Part shown: positions 32,948 to 43,900 of the stretch, piece after piece | Numbering within the stretch: position 1 is the first letter of the stretch | Layout: the number at the start of each line of letters is the position of its first letter | Origin: Chimonanthus salicifolius | Taxonomy: Eukaryota; Streptophyta; Magnoliopsida; Laurales; Calycanthaceae | Length of the DNA: 64,000 bases | Assembly: GCA_013350335.1 (NCBI GenBank) | Contig: CM023541.1 | Span: forward strand, 62,995,413 to 63,059,412 | Reading direction: 5' to 3' | Notes under the pieces: model-generated | The model's database searches: none | What the model was told of the DNA's origin: nothing | The model's input: only the letters and a program-made list of their open reading frames with translations | Program-made: the position numbers and the translations under genes

Positions 32948-33540
32948 TTTTTTTTTTTGAATGATATGGGTTAGTTATTCATTCAAAGGGGAAAAAAGAG
33001 CCAGAAAATTATAATTAGCCCAGAGCCTGGGCCAAGCAGAGAAGAGTGATCAGCACAAAAGTAATCGAATACAAAGTAAAAAATAAAGCAACACGACCAA
33101 AATAACAGTGGCCTGCAACAGAGGCTACAAGTGATGCTAACCTAAGTAATCCAAGAAAATGCCAGAGCTATTCCCAAACTGAGATAACATGTTGGATAAT
33201 GCCATAGCCAAGGAGTCCTTGCACCTGGAGACCCTCACATGCACCCGTAGATACTTGGAGAGGATGCAACTGATAGCACAAAGGTGGGTGCACTGGGACC
33301 AAGAGCTGAAGAAGGAGCGATTAATAGAATTGGCTTTCTCATCACAGACCAAAAGATGGTGCACAATGATCCCTTTCTCCAAAAAAAAATAAAAAGTAAG
33401 ATCCTTTGAATGGACATCAACAGAGGTAGTTACCTCTTGTTGTTGAAGAAGAACAGAATGAAAGCCAGATAGTTGATTGACATAGCATTCCAACTAAGCA
33501 CCCAGAAAAATGTTGATTCCCGAAAAGAAACAGGAGATCT
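32948..33540 (-). mobile_element. LINE 3'-end fragment, minus strand
   Basis: On the minus strand the region ends cctttgaatgaataactaac, ccatatcattcaaaaaaaaa (T tract at 32948-32959), resembling a plant non-LTR element tail with poly(A). A 118-codon minus-strand frame (33137-33493) lies inside it but shows no domain I recognise; it is Ser- and Cys-rich and may be chance or decayed sequence. The 5' limit is approximate. Confidence 0.4.
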
Positions 33541-34197
33541 TTAGAGAGCATGTACTGGAAACACCAATAGCGCCAGGAGCACGATGATCAGGAGGCAAAG
33601 GAGGAATAGAAGTTGCAGGATACTTTGTGATAGAGATCGATAGAGTTTAAGGGTATGAAGTGGATGGGTGTAATGGTGTCATTGTGATTATCATTTAGTT
33701 AATTTAAATCAGACAAATGGGAAGCATCTATTAGGTGTTTGGCATGCACTAGTACGTACATAATCCACATTACCACTTTAAATTTGATGGAATTAGTAGC
33801 CCTGCTTAACATGGCATATGCAATTTATTAAAAATAATATTAGGTTTTTCTATGTTGATCTATATAAATACCTCTTTCTTATTAGTTGGTGAAACCAATG
33901 ACAAATGCCACTACTTAATTCAAATGCTTCTTCACATGAACCATAGAATTTCTCAAATTTATTTAATTGCCAACACTGAAAAAAACAACAGATTAATTTT
34001 CTACCTTCATGTGTCTTTGAATGAGGTTATAAACTTAGTGGGTGAAATTACATCGAAGAAGACCAAAACTTGTGCCTTCTAACAGAGATGAAGCCAAAGG
34101 GATCTTATGTTTGTAGATGCTATGGCAACTTGGACTAGTGTAACTTGATCAGTAGCTGGAAAAAGTCTGAATATTCTTTAAAATTGTGGAGACGAGC

Positions 34198-37100
34198 TCA
34201 TGGTTCTGAAGAGACTCCAAATGGGAGGAGTGCAGCAGCCACCAGCCTGCCTTCTTCATTCAATATGTTGAAAGTGGAAACAGCATTTCTCTGCCGATCA
34301 GGAAGGAGAAAGGAAAATGTTCAGTGACTTGAGACAAGTCAGACAACTATAGGGTTGGAAGACTCACTGAGAGATCATTTTACCGAATCAACTGCTTCAA
34401 GTTTCATGCCAGTAGAGTGAATGAAGCGCCGGAGTTCAGGGTTTACTGGCTCTATATACCTTCCACAACCAAGTAGTAGAATCTCTGTAACAAAATGGAA
34501 ACAAATGCTGAGACAGAAAGAATCACTTAAATATATGTGTGCACTTAAACGAGTAATGGTTAAAAGAACAAAAAATGCACAAGAAAATGCATGCATTTGT
34601 CCAGACACACACAAGGCTTGTCCATTCTAAACAAGCAAAAAATATCAACAGTAGGACGGCTTCAGCTTTTTGCCCCAACAAATGGGTGGACCACCAGTTA
34701 CAAATCTCAGCATTGTACAAAGATGAAAAACAGTAACTTTCGAGATTTCAACATGTGTAATGGAAGAAGACTTCTGATTAGTAGAATTTTTGCCAAGTGG
34801 CTTCTTAGATGGACAGAGTGGATCACCACATGCAGATAACAGAAAGGGCCAGCCCAAGATATCGTAGAATAGTTTTTGTTTCCTCAGTTCATGTTTTGAG
34901 TTTGAAATGATCTGGTTTGCAAGCACGTCATAGTTCCTGCATCACTCATCTTGATTTGCAAAACATAGGATCCTCAATTCCTTTAAGGAATATTTTAGGT
35001 CCAAACTTATTTTTCCCTTTATTACCAAGACTATGACCAATGGTTGAATTGGAGGAAAAGGCAACCAAATTCAGTATTGAGAAGCATGGATCAACCAGCA
35101 GCATAATCAATCATGAAATATGCAAAGAGAAACAGATAGTGCAGCAAATAGGAATGGGTTGGTTGCAAGCAATCATAACAGGTTGGAAGAAGAAAAAAAA
35201 AAGATACCTGGAACTGGTCTCAGTAGTCGGAAAACTGACAAACTGCAACATCATGAATAAATTATAAACGTTAGTGACAGAAACAAACATGATGGTGGTA
35301 CATAGAACATCCCAAGTTAGATTATATCTGATTGGACTGAAAATGTCTGTTCTTAAACAAGATAATCAGGAAACTTCTAAATTTCCAGTCTCCTCTACAG
35401 CAATGCACATATATACACATGGAAATCTTGCAGACACAAGCAGCACCCACTAGAAGAAAAAATGAAACAAAACATCTTCCTTGTTGAGCATATCTAATTG
35501 GTGTTCAATGGAAGAGCTAAAAAGTCACATTTAAGAGCCTTCACTTAGATGGCAAAGGAGAAATTTTATTTACAGAAATACCAATGGTAGAGGTTCATAC
35601 ATCACACAATGGGGAAAAAACTGACTATTTTTTTTGAAAGGGCCGGGGGTGTGTGTGTGTGTGTGTGTGGGGGGGGGGGGGAATCAACCTCATAAACAAT
35701 ACATCATTTTTGTTTCTCCTTCCTCTGCAAAAGTGTCTGCTTCACCATTAGTAGGTCACTAGATACATCCAAGAGACAATTGTTCAGACAATTTCTTGAC
35801 AATTTCAACTTTCCTCCAACTTCTTAACCCCTTGTTTACAGCATTACTTCAAATTTTCTGGCTATCCTATATTCAACTTAGAAAATGTTTTTCCCAAACA
35901 ATCTGCAATATGGTTCAATTCATTATACACTTTTCATTTATCTTCAGTGACAAAACCATAAAAACCAAACTCATTAGATATTGGTGCTTGACACTTTAGA
36001 ATATATGGGATCAGATAGCATGCTGTTTCTTGTCAGACATGGATTTCACAATAAAGAGCTAATAATTAAAGCATATACCCAAACAAATAAATCTATCTAC
36101 TATTATTATTATTTTTTAGGGGGGGGGTTGGGTTGTGGAAACAAATATGACACATCTGGATACCAGTTTTAACAACTGTCAATGAAATTTAGCATGAAGA
36201 AGTAACTGAAACATACCTTTCTGGTGTAATATCCGAAAATCTTTTTGGACTCCATGACATGAGTAATTTGTCAACAATGAGCAAGCTACCTTCATATTCA
36301 ACACCATTCACTGTAAAACCCGTCTCTGTGTACCTAAATAAAAAGGCTTCAAGTAAATTCTTTTTTATAAAAAAAGACCCGAAATAAGTGAATCATGACA
36401 CATGATGTAGCACATAGATAAGGAGTATCTAAGCTAACACCAAATTTTGTTGTGGTTTATGTCAAAGAACTATAGTTACATGACTAAGGAGTATCATCAA
36501 TTATCTTTGAGATGGATGAATCAACTATAGAAAAATGCCAAGAACACTGGAATAGAGAAATTTCTAAGATTGGCATTGAGAGAAAAAGAACACTGGAATA
36601 TGGAGGAGGATGAATCAACTGAAACATGACACTGAAATGGAACATGCACAAAGCACACAATAAACTAAATCATGCCCAAACCCACGATAAGGAGCCAGAA
36701 ATGGCATCTCCTAACTGTCCAGTATTCCCAAAAGAAGAAGAAGAATGCCAGGCCCAACTCAAATAGCACAAATGCACAACCAACTCTCAGGCTCGTCCAG
36801 GTGGCAGCCATGGCAAGCTTCCAATGACTTAGTCATAGACTAATAAATCAAATGGAAGATATTAGTTCTAATTACCCAAAAATCCAAACATGCTACAGGC
36901 TCGCCCATTTTTCATATACACCCATCTCCTGATCCTATCCAATTATCCACCCAAACGATTGCATTTTTATATATAATTTGCCATTTTTTTCCAACGAGGG
37001 GACAATTAGCAATGCTTATTCAATCCTAAACTCAATAACCATAGCTGAAGCAGTGATTTAAATTCTTTTTTTCATATGAATGAAATATACCATCCATTGT

Positions 37101-38389
37101 GTATTCCATTGAACCAATAGCTAGAAAAGAACAGGCTAGAATAAGCAAATGGCCCAAATTGATTGATTGGAAATGAACATTGACATATCCAACTAAACAG
37201 CACATTATAGGATCACTGTTCCACAAACTCACCATTATCATCATCAACTCTACTCATGTCATCTATCTAGGGTAGCTTTTTGAGTTCTTCTCTTCTATTC
37301 TATCCTATCAAAAACCATGCCCTCCATTAACACACAATCCATCACATCCTTCCTTACCTCTTCAATTCAAGTTTTTGAAAGCCCCCTTCCCCCCCTTCTT
37401 GTTCTTTTACTTGAACCTTTTCACTTTTTTCTACAGGGGTTGTTTCTAAGAACCTGTAGCACAACTCGTTAAGGCTCATTGTTATAGTCTAAAGATTGTG
37501 AGTTCAAGTCTCATGGATGTCAGATAGGTCTATAGAAATAATTTGCCAAATCCAAATTAAAGGCCAACTCTGTATTGATAGGATAAATGGTGGCTTAGAT
37601 GATGATTCATGTATCTGCCAAAACCACTTTAAATGGATTTCCTTCACTTTCTCATCTATTAGGGCTTCTTGTACGGTGTCTCTTTACATGCACATTCTTA
37701 ACTCTATCTTTTAATGCTACCCTAAGCATCCATCTAATAATACACAGATCTGTCATCATCATCTAAACACAAGTCACTCCTAATTTTAATTGGTCCATCT
37801 TCTATACTTTCTAAGCCACTAAAGCCCGTCTTTCCTCTACTAATTATCGACCCATTTAACTCCAAGGCTTTATACCGCAATTCCGATTTCTCATTCAGTT
37901 CATTTCTTGTTCCACAAACTAGAATCTAAAAATAGTTATCCAATATAGAGAAGTGATATTTCTTTTGGTAACTGATACAATCAAGATCATATTAATTCAG
38001 ACAATCAGATAAAATAAATTTTAAGAAAAAATATTTTAAAAAAATCGTATGAAGTAGAAAAATTACCTACCTTTGGAATCGCAATTGATCGTCGGGAACT
38101 TGGTCAATGAGGTTGATCTGATCGTATATGGAAAAAGCACGACTTCCCCCGATAAGAAAAATACATACACACCGAGATTTCATATATTAAGATAAAAATT
38201 TGAAGTGTGAAAAAAAATAAGAAGATGTTATGCCAAATGGAAAAAAAAAAAAAAAAACCCTAGCTTTTGAGAAGAAGAAGACAACCTGAGAGAAGGAAGG
38301 GTTTGATTCATGGGCTTTGGGCACTTTTTTCTGATATTTCTAATAAGAGATGGCAACGTCGTCGCGACCTTCTGCCTCGCTGCCGCCAT
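34198..38389 (-). CDS. NDUFAF3: NDUFAF3-like mitochondrial complex I assembly factor (DUF498/Mth938)
   Basis: Predicted mitochondrial factor for assembly of NADH:ubiquinone oxidoreductase. Exons, 5' to 3' on the minus strand: 38389-38286, 38142-38071, 36333-36217, 35242-35208, 34484-34384, 34290-34198, joining in frame to 173 aa. Residues 1-35 are rich in Arg/Lys/Ser and lack acidic residues, as in a mitochondrial presequence. The Mth938-type domain follows: YTETGFTVNGVEYEGSLL, WSPKRFSDITPESLSVFRLL, RPVPEILLLGCGRYIEPVNP, then ELRRFIHSTGMKLEAVDSRN and AVSTFNILNEEGR, ending LLPFGVSSEP. The ITPE...ILLLGCG order is diagnostic of the family. Exon 4 is only 35 nt but is needed to keep both frame and family alignment. 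Plant homologues are usually annotated NDUFAF3; direct functional data in plants are limited. Confidence 0.9.
35648..35681. repeat. GT microsatellite followed by a G run
   Basis: About ten gt dinucleotides followed by 12-13 consecutive g, in the intron between exons 3 and 4 of the NDUFAF3-like gene. The G run is a likely site of length polymorphism or sequencing error. Confidence 0.85.
37445..37525 (+). repeat. SINE head-like tRNA-related fragment
   Basis: Within the NDUFAF3-like intron 2, tagcacaactcgttaagg is followed by gattgtgagttcaagtctca, which resemble pol III boxes A and B at normal spacing. No cloverleaf can be folded with confidence and no A tail with target-site duplication was seen, so a SINE fragment is more likely than a tRNA gene. 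Confidence 0.35.
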
Positions 38390-38572
38390 CTCTCTCTCCC
38401 TCTCTGAAGACGACGACGACGACAGATCCGTTTAGAAGTAAGGCCTGTCATGGGCCCATACACGGCCCGAGCCCGACCCACACATTACAATTCTGTACGC
38501 TTGAACTCCTTGTTCGAAAAATCGTGCTGGCCGAGATTTTTTCTTTCTCCCAAGATTTCTTTATTGAAAATG

Positions 38573-38827
38573 TAGGTGCCTTTTTTTTAAAATATAAAAA
38601 TATAAATATCGGCTGATATATAGTTCGATATTCGTTCGATATAGACAAATATCGATTGAAATATCGGTCGGACCCACAACTCATATTCTTTCCTTTTTTT
38701 TAAAAAAAAAAAAGAAATCAGCTAAATTATTTTATCTCTTTTGAGTATCAGTCGAGATATATCGGTCTTTGAAAATCTGAGATATATTGGCCGATATGCA
38801 CAGTATTAACCGATATTTATACCCCTG
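38573..38827. mobile_element. Diverged hAT-type MITE of the TATCGGCCGATA family
   Basis: The interior repeats atatcggctgatata, gatattcgttcgatat, atatcgattgaaatatcggt, gatatatcggtc and ttggccgatatg, and the right end reads atttatacccctg. These match the elements at 48072-48297 and 58583-58724. The left end (taggtgcc) is decayed and the flanking 8-mers differ, so this copy is older. It sits about 180 bp upstream of the NDUFAF3-like start codon. Confidence 0.55.
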
Positions 38828-39900
38828 CTTGAACCTTTGTCATTAATGGACCTTGCTTAGATCATTTTTAGCACGTTTTGCAATTTAAAATTTCCAAAAA
38901 CATTGAATTAATTTGAGTGAGTAAATGAATTTTATGAAGTTTTCCTTAATTAATTAAAAAACTCGTTCAATTTTCTTGACTCGATTACCTTTTGAGTTAA
39001 ATTCAAGTTTCAACATTTTGAATTATAATATATTTAATAAATAAATGAACTTGAGTTTTCTAAATAAATGTATTGTAGCAAACCAAAGAAATCTAAAATT
39101 ATTAATTTCCTTAATAAACTTAGATCCACCTATTTTTATGTCATTTAATATAATATTACTTGTTGGTTATTATTTTTATTAAAAAAAAAGGGTAAGATGG
39201 TTTGATGGGTACCATGATCATCTTGGATAACTTGATATATGTATTATAATGGGATTTTGCTTAAATTATCTCAAAAGTAATATTTTTCTTCACTACATCT
39301 TTAGAAATTGAAAATGGTTAGGGTGTTTCGTATGCCTAGTTAAACTTTTTTATACCAAATTACTCCTATTTCGTTGTTGTCTCAATTTTCCAACATCAGT
39401 GCTAAATAATTCAGAAAAGACATTATATGATTGTAATCTAGTGACAGAAATACTTATTTCAAAAAAATGAATAATAATTAAGAGGTGTTTATTTCTCTCA
39501 GCCTGACCTAAATAAACAGGATTGAACAAAAAGTTTTTGTTTGACGGCTCGAACTTGGACCTGGGCTTGGGTATGAGTTCAATGGGCCTCGACGGGTATT
39601 AAGCAAAAGCCTGTTTATTTTTAAGTCTAAGTACAATTAAATATGAGTGCAACGAGTCTCGATGGACTTTAAGTAAAAGCTCAATCTCGACTTAAATAAA
39701 TAGATTTCGACAAAGTTTTTTTGTTTGATTGGTCGGACTTTTACATATTGAGACTTATGTATCTTATCATTATTGAATATAACTATCTTAAACAATTTCT
39801 TCTCATTTATTATTTATAAATACTATTCTTGAACTATTTTTAATGCATTGGTTTTTAATTTTACCTATTTAGACATTTTTATTCATTTGATTTGAGCAAA

Positions 39901-40434
39901 TAGATACCCCCCCTAGAGTCCCACATCGGTGGGAAACAAAATGAATGATGGGTTTATATTAAGCCACCTATGTGTAACTCAAGTAAGAGGCTTTTTTGGG
40001 CCGAGCCACGTGGGCCTGGGCCCAAATGCAAAACCGTGAGGGTTTGAGCTGTATGCGAGGCCCAAAGCGGACAATATCTTACTAAGCTAAGCCCTAAGCC
40101 CTGTATTCGGGTCGGGTCGTTACAAATATGGTATCAGAGCCGAGGTTCTACACTCAGACTGTGTGGGCTTTCCTCCTTCCTTGCAGTTGTCGAGCTAGAT
40201 CAGGTCGAACCGGGGATGGCTCGAGGCTTTAGGGAGGGTGATTGTGATACCCCTCCCCTCCCCTAGAGTCCCACATCGGTGGAAAACAAAAGGAAGGGTG
40301 GGTTTATATTAAGCCACCTATGTGTAACTCAAGTAAGAGGCTTTTTGGGCCGGGCGAGTTGTGTGCGAGGTCCAAAGCGGAAAATATCTTATTGAGTTAA
40401 GCCCTAAACCCTGTATTCGGGTCGGGTCGTTACA
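39901..40434 (+). mobile_element. TRIM retrotransposon upstream of the DAHP synthase gene
   Basis: Two direct repeats, 39901-40124 and 40245-40434, share agtcccacatcggtgg, gggtttatattaagccacct, tatgtgtaactcaagtaaga and a cgggtcgggtcgttaca end. tggtatcagagc (40129-40140), the usual initiator-Met-tRNA primer-binding site, follows the left LTR. A purine tract (agggaggg, 40231-40238) lies just before the right LTR, which starts TGATACC and ends TTACA. The right copy lacks about 35 bp present in the left. The 120-bp interior cannot code. The 5' boundary is blurred by another repeat end and no exact target-site duplication was found. Confidence 0.8.
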
Positions 40435-40790
40435 TCAATAGATAAAAGCTCCACTTCATCCATTTATTTTAGTTAATTTGAATTAAGTAACTACAAATAT
40501 TTAATAAATTATTTTTAAAATTCCAACATCAACATTCATGTATTTAATTTTTTATTATATTTCATTCTTAAATATCATATAATTTAAATTAAATTATAAA
40601 AAGCTCATTTCTCAATAATGCATTAGGTTTTTTTTTTAATCATTTTATCTTCAATCCAATTCGACCCGACTACCCGATGAATTCTGCATAACACCGAGGC
40701 ATTCCAGTAATTTCACGTACTAGAGGGCGTTAGATACTGGGATTTTGAAACCGAGAAAGGAAGGGCAGCTGCCGATATTTTCTCTCTTCC

Positions 40791-40791
40791 G

Positions 40792-40828
<37 letters not shown>
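40791..40828. repeat. GA microsatellite in the DAHP synthase leader/promoter
   Basis: An almost pure GA tract ends 93 bp before the start codon at 40922, most likely in the 5' UTR or core promoter. GA/CT tracts at this position are frequent in plant genes and can bind GAGA-binding (BBR/BPC) factors; an effect here is inference only. Confidence 0.8.
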
Positions 40829-40832
<4 letters not shown>

Positions 40833-40921
40833 CAGAAGCCTCCAAATAGAGGAGTCGTAATTCCAAACACTAGAATACATTATCAATCCCCAACCATCTC
40901 AAATCTTGAATCCGATCGGCA

Positions 40922-43900
40922 ATGGCGCTCACCGCTGGAAGTCTAACAGTCACTGCTCCTCTTCTACCTTCCTCGACCAGTCTCTATCCCAAGCGCGGTG
41001 CCATTGTCGCCGTGCATGCCGCAGATCCGTCCAAAAGGCTCGACAGTTCCGTCCTTACGGCATCTGGTTCGTTGAGGTGGGCTCCGGATAGCTGGAGATC
41101 GAAGAAAGCGCTTCAAATTCCTGTCTATCCTGACAAGGAGGACCTGGAATCCGTACTTCAGATGATTGAGAGCTTTCCACCTATTGTGTTTGCGGGCGAG
41201 GCGAGGAAACTGGAGGAGCGGATCGCGGATGCTGCCCTTGGCAAGGCGTTTCTGCTCCAAGGTGGGGATTGTGCGGAGAGCTTCAAGGAGTTCAAAGCTG
41301 ACAATATCAGGGACACTTTTAGGGTTATGTTGCAGATGGCCGTCGTTTTGATGTTTGGAGGTCAGCTTCCGGTGGTAAAGGTGGGATCTTTTTTCTTCCC
41401 CCCTCGTCCCCCTTCTTTTGTCTTTTTTTTTTTTTGGGTTTTTGATTTATCTGTATTTTGTCTTTGTTGTTTGAGATCTTAGCTGGATTTGTATGTAGAT
41501 TGTGGATATTGTTATCTGGAGAAGTGAATTTCCATTTTGTTTTATGGTTTTGAGGATTTCAGATTTAGTGTTCGCCGGATTTTAATCCTTGCCATTTTGT
41601 GACCGGAGAAAGTAGCTCTTAAAGGCTAATAATAGAGGCACCCTATTATTTTTTTCATGTTAAAGGTATTTACTTTTGTATAACAAATAAGGATACTATT
41701 TATTTATTTAGGTAAGAGGTATTTCTCAGAATAAAAAACAGAGTATGTTTTTGTCATTGGCCAGAATTAAACTGCAAAAGCGACAGGGAAGAAATTGTTC
41801 TCTTCAGGAAAAAAATGGAACGTCAAAAAACAGTGTGAAGAGGACGTCTTTTGCTAATTCCACTTCAAATGATTTTCCTTGGAAAATGAGGAGAGGAAAG
41901 AGCCTTTACTACTAATATAGTTGAAATCGACAAAGATGGTGTCTACATTTTTTAATGATTTGACCAAAAAATTCTTTTGTTATTTTCCCCTCCAACAATA
42001 GAAAATAACTTGAAAAAGGTGTTCCACTGAAAAAAGTTCCCGATTTTCCCCTCTAAATTTTCTGACTAGTCTCCATTGACAAAATTTCATTAGCAAAAGA
42101 TGTGGGGATCCACATTTTCTAATGGAAATAGAATCTTTGTTGTTGTTGTTGTCAGGTTGGAGAATTCTAGCATGCCCCATGAAGGAAAAGCAAGTTGAAT
42201 TCTGATAACTTAGAAGTTTCATGGGGAACATGAAGTTCTCCAACCTGAAGGATCCAAACAAGATAAGTGGGGAAAACCCCGTTCAACCATCCTCAGGATC
42301 CTTTTGGTTGGAGAACTTCACATTCTTTGTGGAGATTTAATAACCCTATTTCTCTATGGAACTTCATTGCTGTAGTTTTCGTTGTGAGGTTGGAGAATCC
42401 TTGCATTTTCCATGAAGAGAGAATTTAAATTGTGATAATTTCTGGATTTTTTATGGAATTGGAATATAACAAGAATAGCAATCTTCTAACGTTGAGATTT
42501 AACGTGGCAATTCCATGTCTGCTTAATATAAGATGTCTGGAAAAGACGGTGATTGTAGTAAATTCCAATTTCTAGGCCCTGGTTCCCGCTAGGCCCTGGT
42601 TCCCGCCTCTTTCATTAGGGAATTGCTGTTTGTTGGTGGTTTCTTCAATAGGGAATTAATGTTTTTTTTCGTGTGAGGAATAGTCGACTTCTATAAATTA
42701 TGTTTCATTAAAAAAAACTTCTATAAATTATGGTAATATTTATTGTCTCCATTTGAATTCGCATTTTTAGACCTTAGGAATCTTCACTTAATTCTTATTT
42801 TGATTTTTCAACTTTATATGACACCACCATTTTCCCATTCTGTAGGAACAAAGCATTTTGTCTTGGATTTTGTGCGCATTCACTATTAGTTCTTATGATA
42901 TTGGCAACTTCTATTTGGTCATTCTTATAATACATACATACATGCATATGTCCATACACAAACCCAAACCCCTCATCCACCCACCTCCACACACACTAGG
43001 AACTTGGATTGGTTTTGATTGCAGCAATGGGGCCTATTTAGGGTCTTGGCATTTAATTTGGAAATTAATTTTGATTAATTGCAGTTAATATCTGAACTTT
43101 TTTTATCTGTGTGAGAGCAGGTCCATGTATGTTTGCTATTTGAACTTTAGAATCTTTTATTTGTCTTGTGATTAAAAAATTACTTTCAGGATAAAGAAAT
43201 GCGATTAGATGAATTTTGTAAAACATTCTGTAGTGTCTTGCAAATTAAGTTCCTGCAGAGTGAGTTTTTTTTTTTTATAAATAAAAAAATACTGCTACCA
43301 GTTTTGTGAAAGATTATTTATCTATTCCCCATATTTTTCGTGGATGGTGGTGTTTATACTGTCCTCTGTTTTATTGATCATGCATAGGTGGGGAGGATGG
43401 CAGGGCAATTTGCAAAGCCCAGATCTGATCCATTTGAGACTAAGGATGGGGTTAGGCTCCCTAGTTATCAAGGAGACAATATAAACAGTGATGTATTTGA
43501 TGAGAAATCTAGATTGCCGGATCCCCAGAGACTGGTCAGAGCCTATACCCAATCTGTAGCCACTTTGAATCTTCTTCGTGCATTTGCTACTGGTGGATAT
43601 GCAGCGATACAGAGAGTTAGCCGGTGGAACCTTGACTTCACGGAGCACAGTGAACAGGGTGACAGGTATCTATATTTTTTATATCTTCTCTTTTTTGAGG
43701 TTCAGTAAATGTAGAGGGTATCATTTTGTGTTATTACGAGGTACCATTTGTAATTGATTCTACAAAAGAATGCCAGCAATCCTTGCATCATCTTCATACT
43801 GTATTCTTGCATTGCAGCTAGTGTCCAGTTTGTTGCATTGGAGCATGGCTGGATGGTCGAAACCATTTTTTGAATTTCAATGGAAAACAGTCAGTGAATT

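Larger units (their letters stand above)
30753..34197. other. Intergenic region upstream of TOM2B and downstream of NDUFAF3-like
   Basis: This holds the TOM2B promoter side and the 3' end of the complex I assembly factor gene. It contains a nested fold-back element (about 31220-31945), a SINE (32427-32590) and a LINE 3' fragment (about 32948-33540). From about 33560 to 34197 I see nothing identifiable. Confidence 0.5.

Noticed and set aside
33137..33493. 118-codon minus-strand open frame as a possible gene
   Set aside because: It lies within a LINE-like 3' fragment, has no domain or supporting exon structure, and overlaps other unrelated frames.
38350..38616. 88-codon plus-strand frame (MATSSRPSASLPPS start)
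   Set aside because: It is antisense to exon 1 and the promoter of the NDUFAF3-like gene, whose minus-strand frame joins five further exons of a known family.
41980..42261. 93-codon minus-strand open frame in DAHP synthase intron 1
   Set aside because: It is intronic and runs through a MITE-like palindrome; no similarity recognised.
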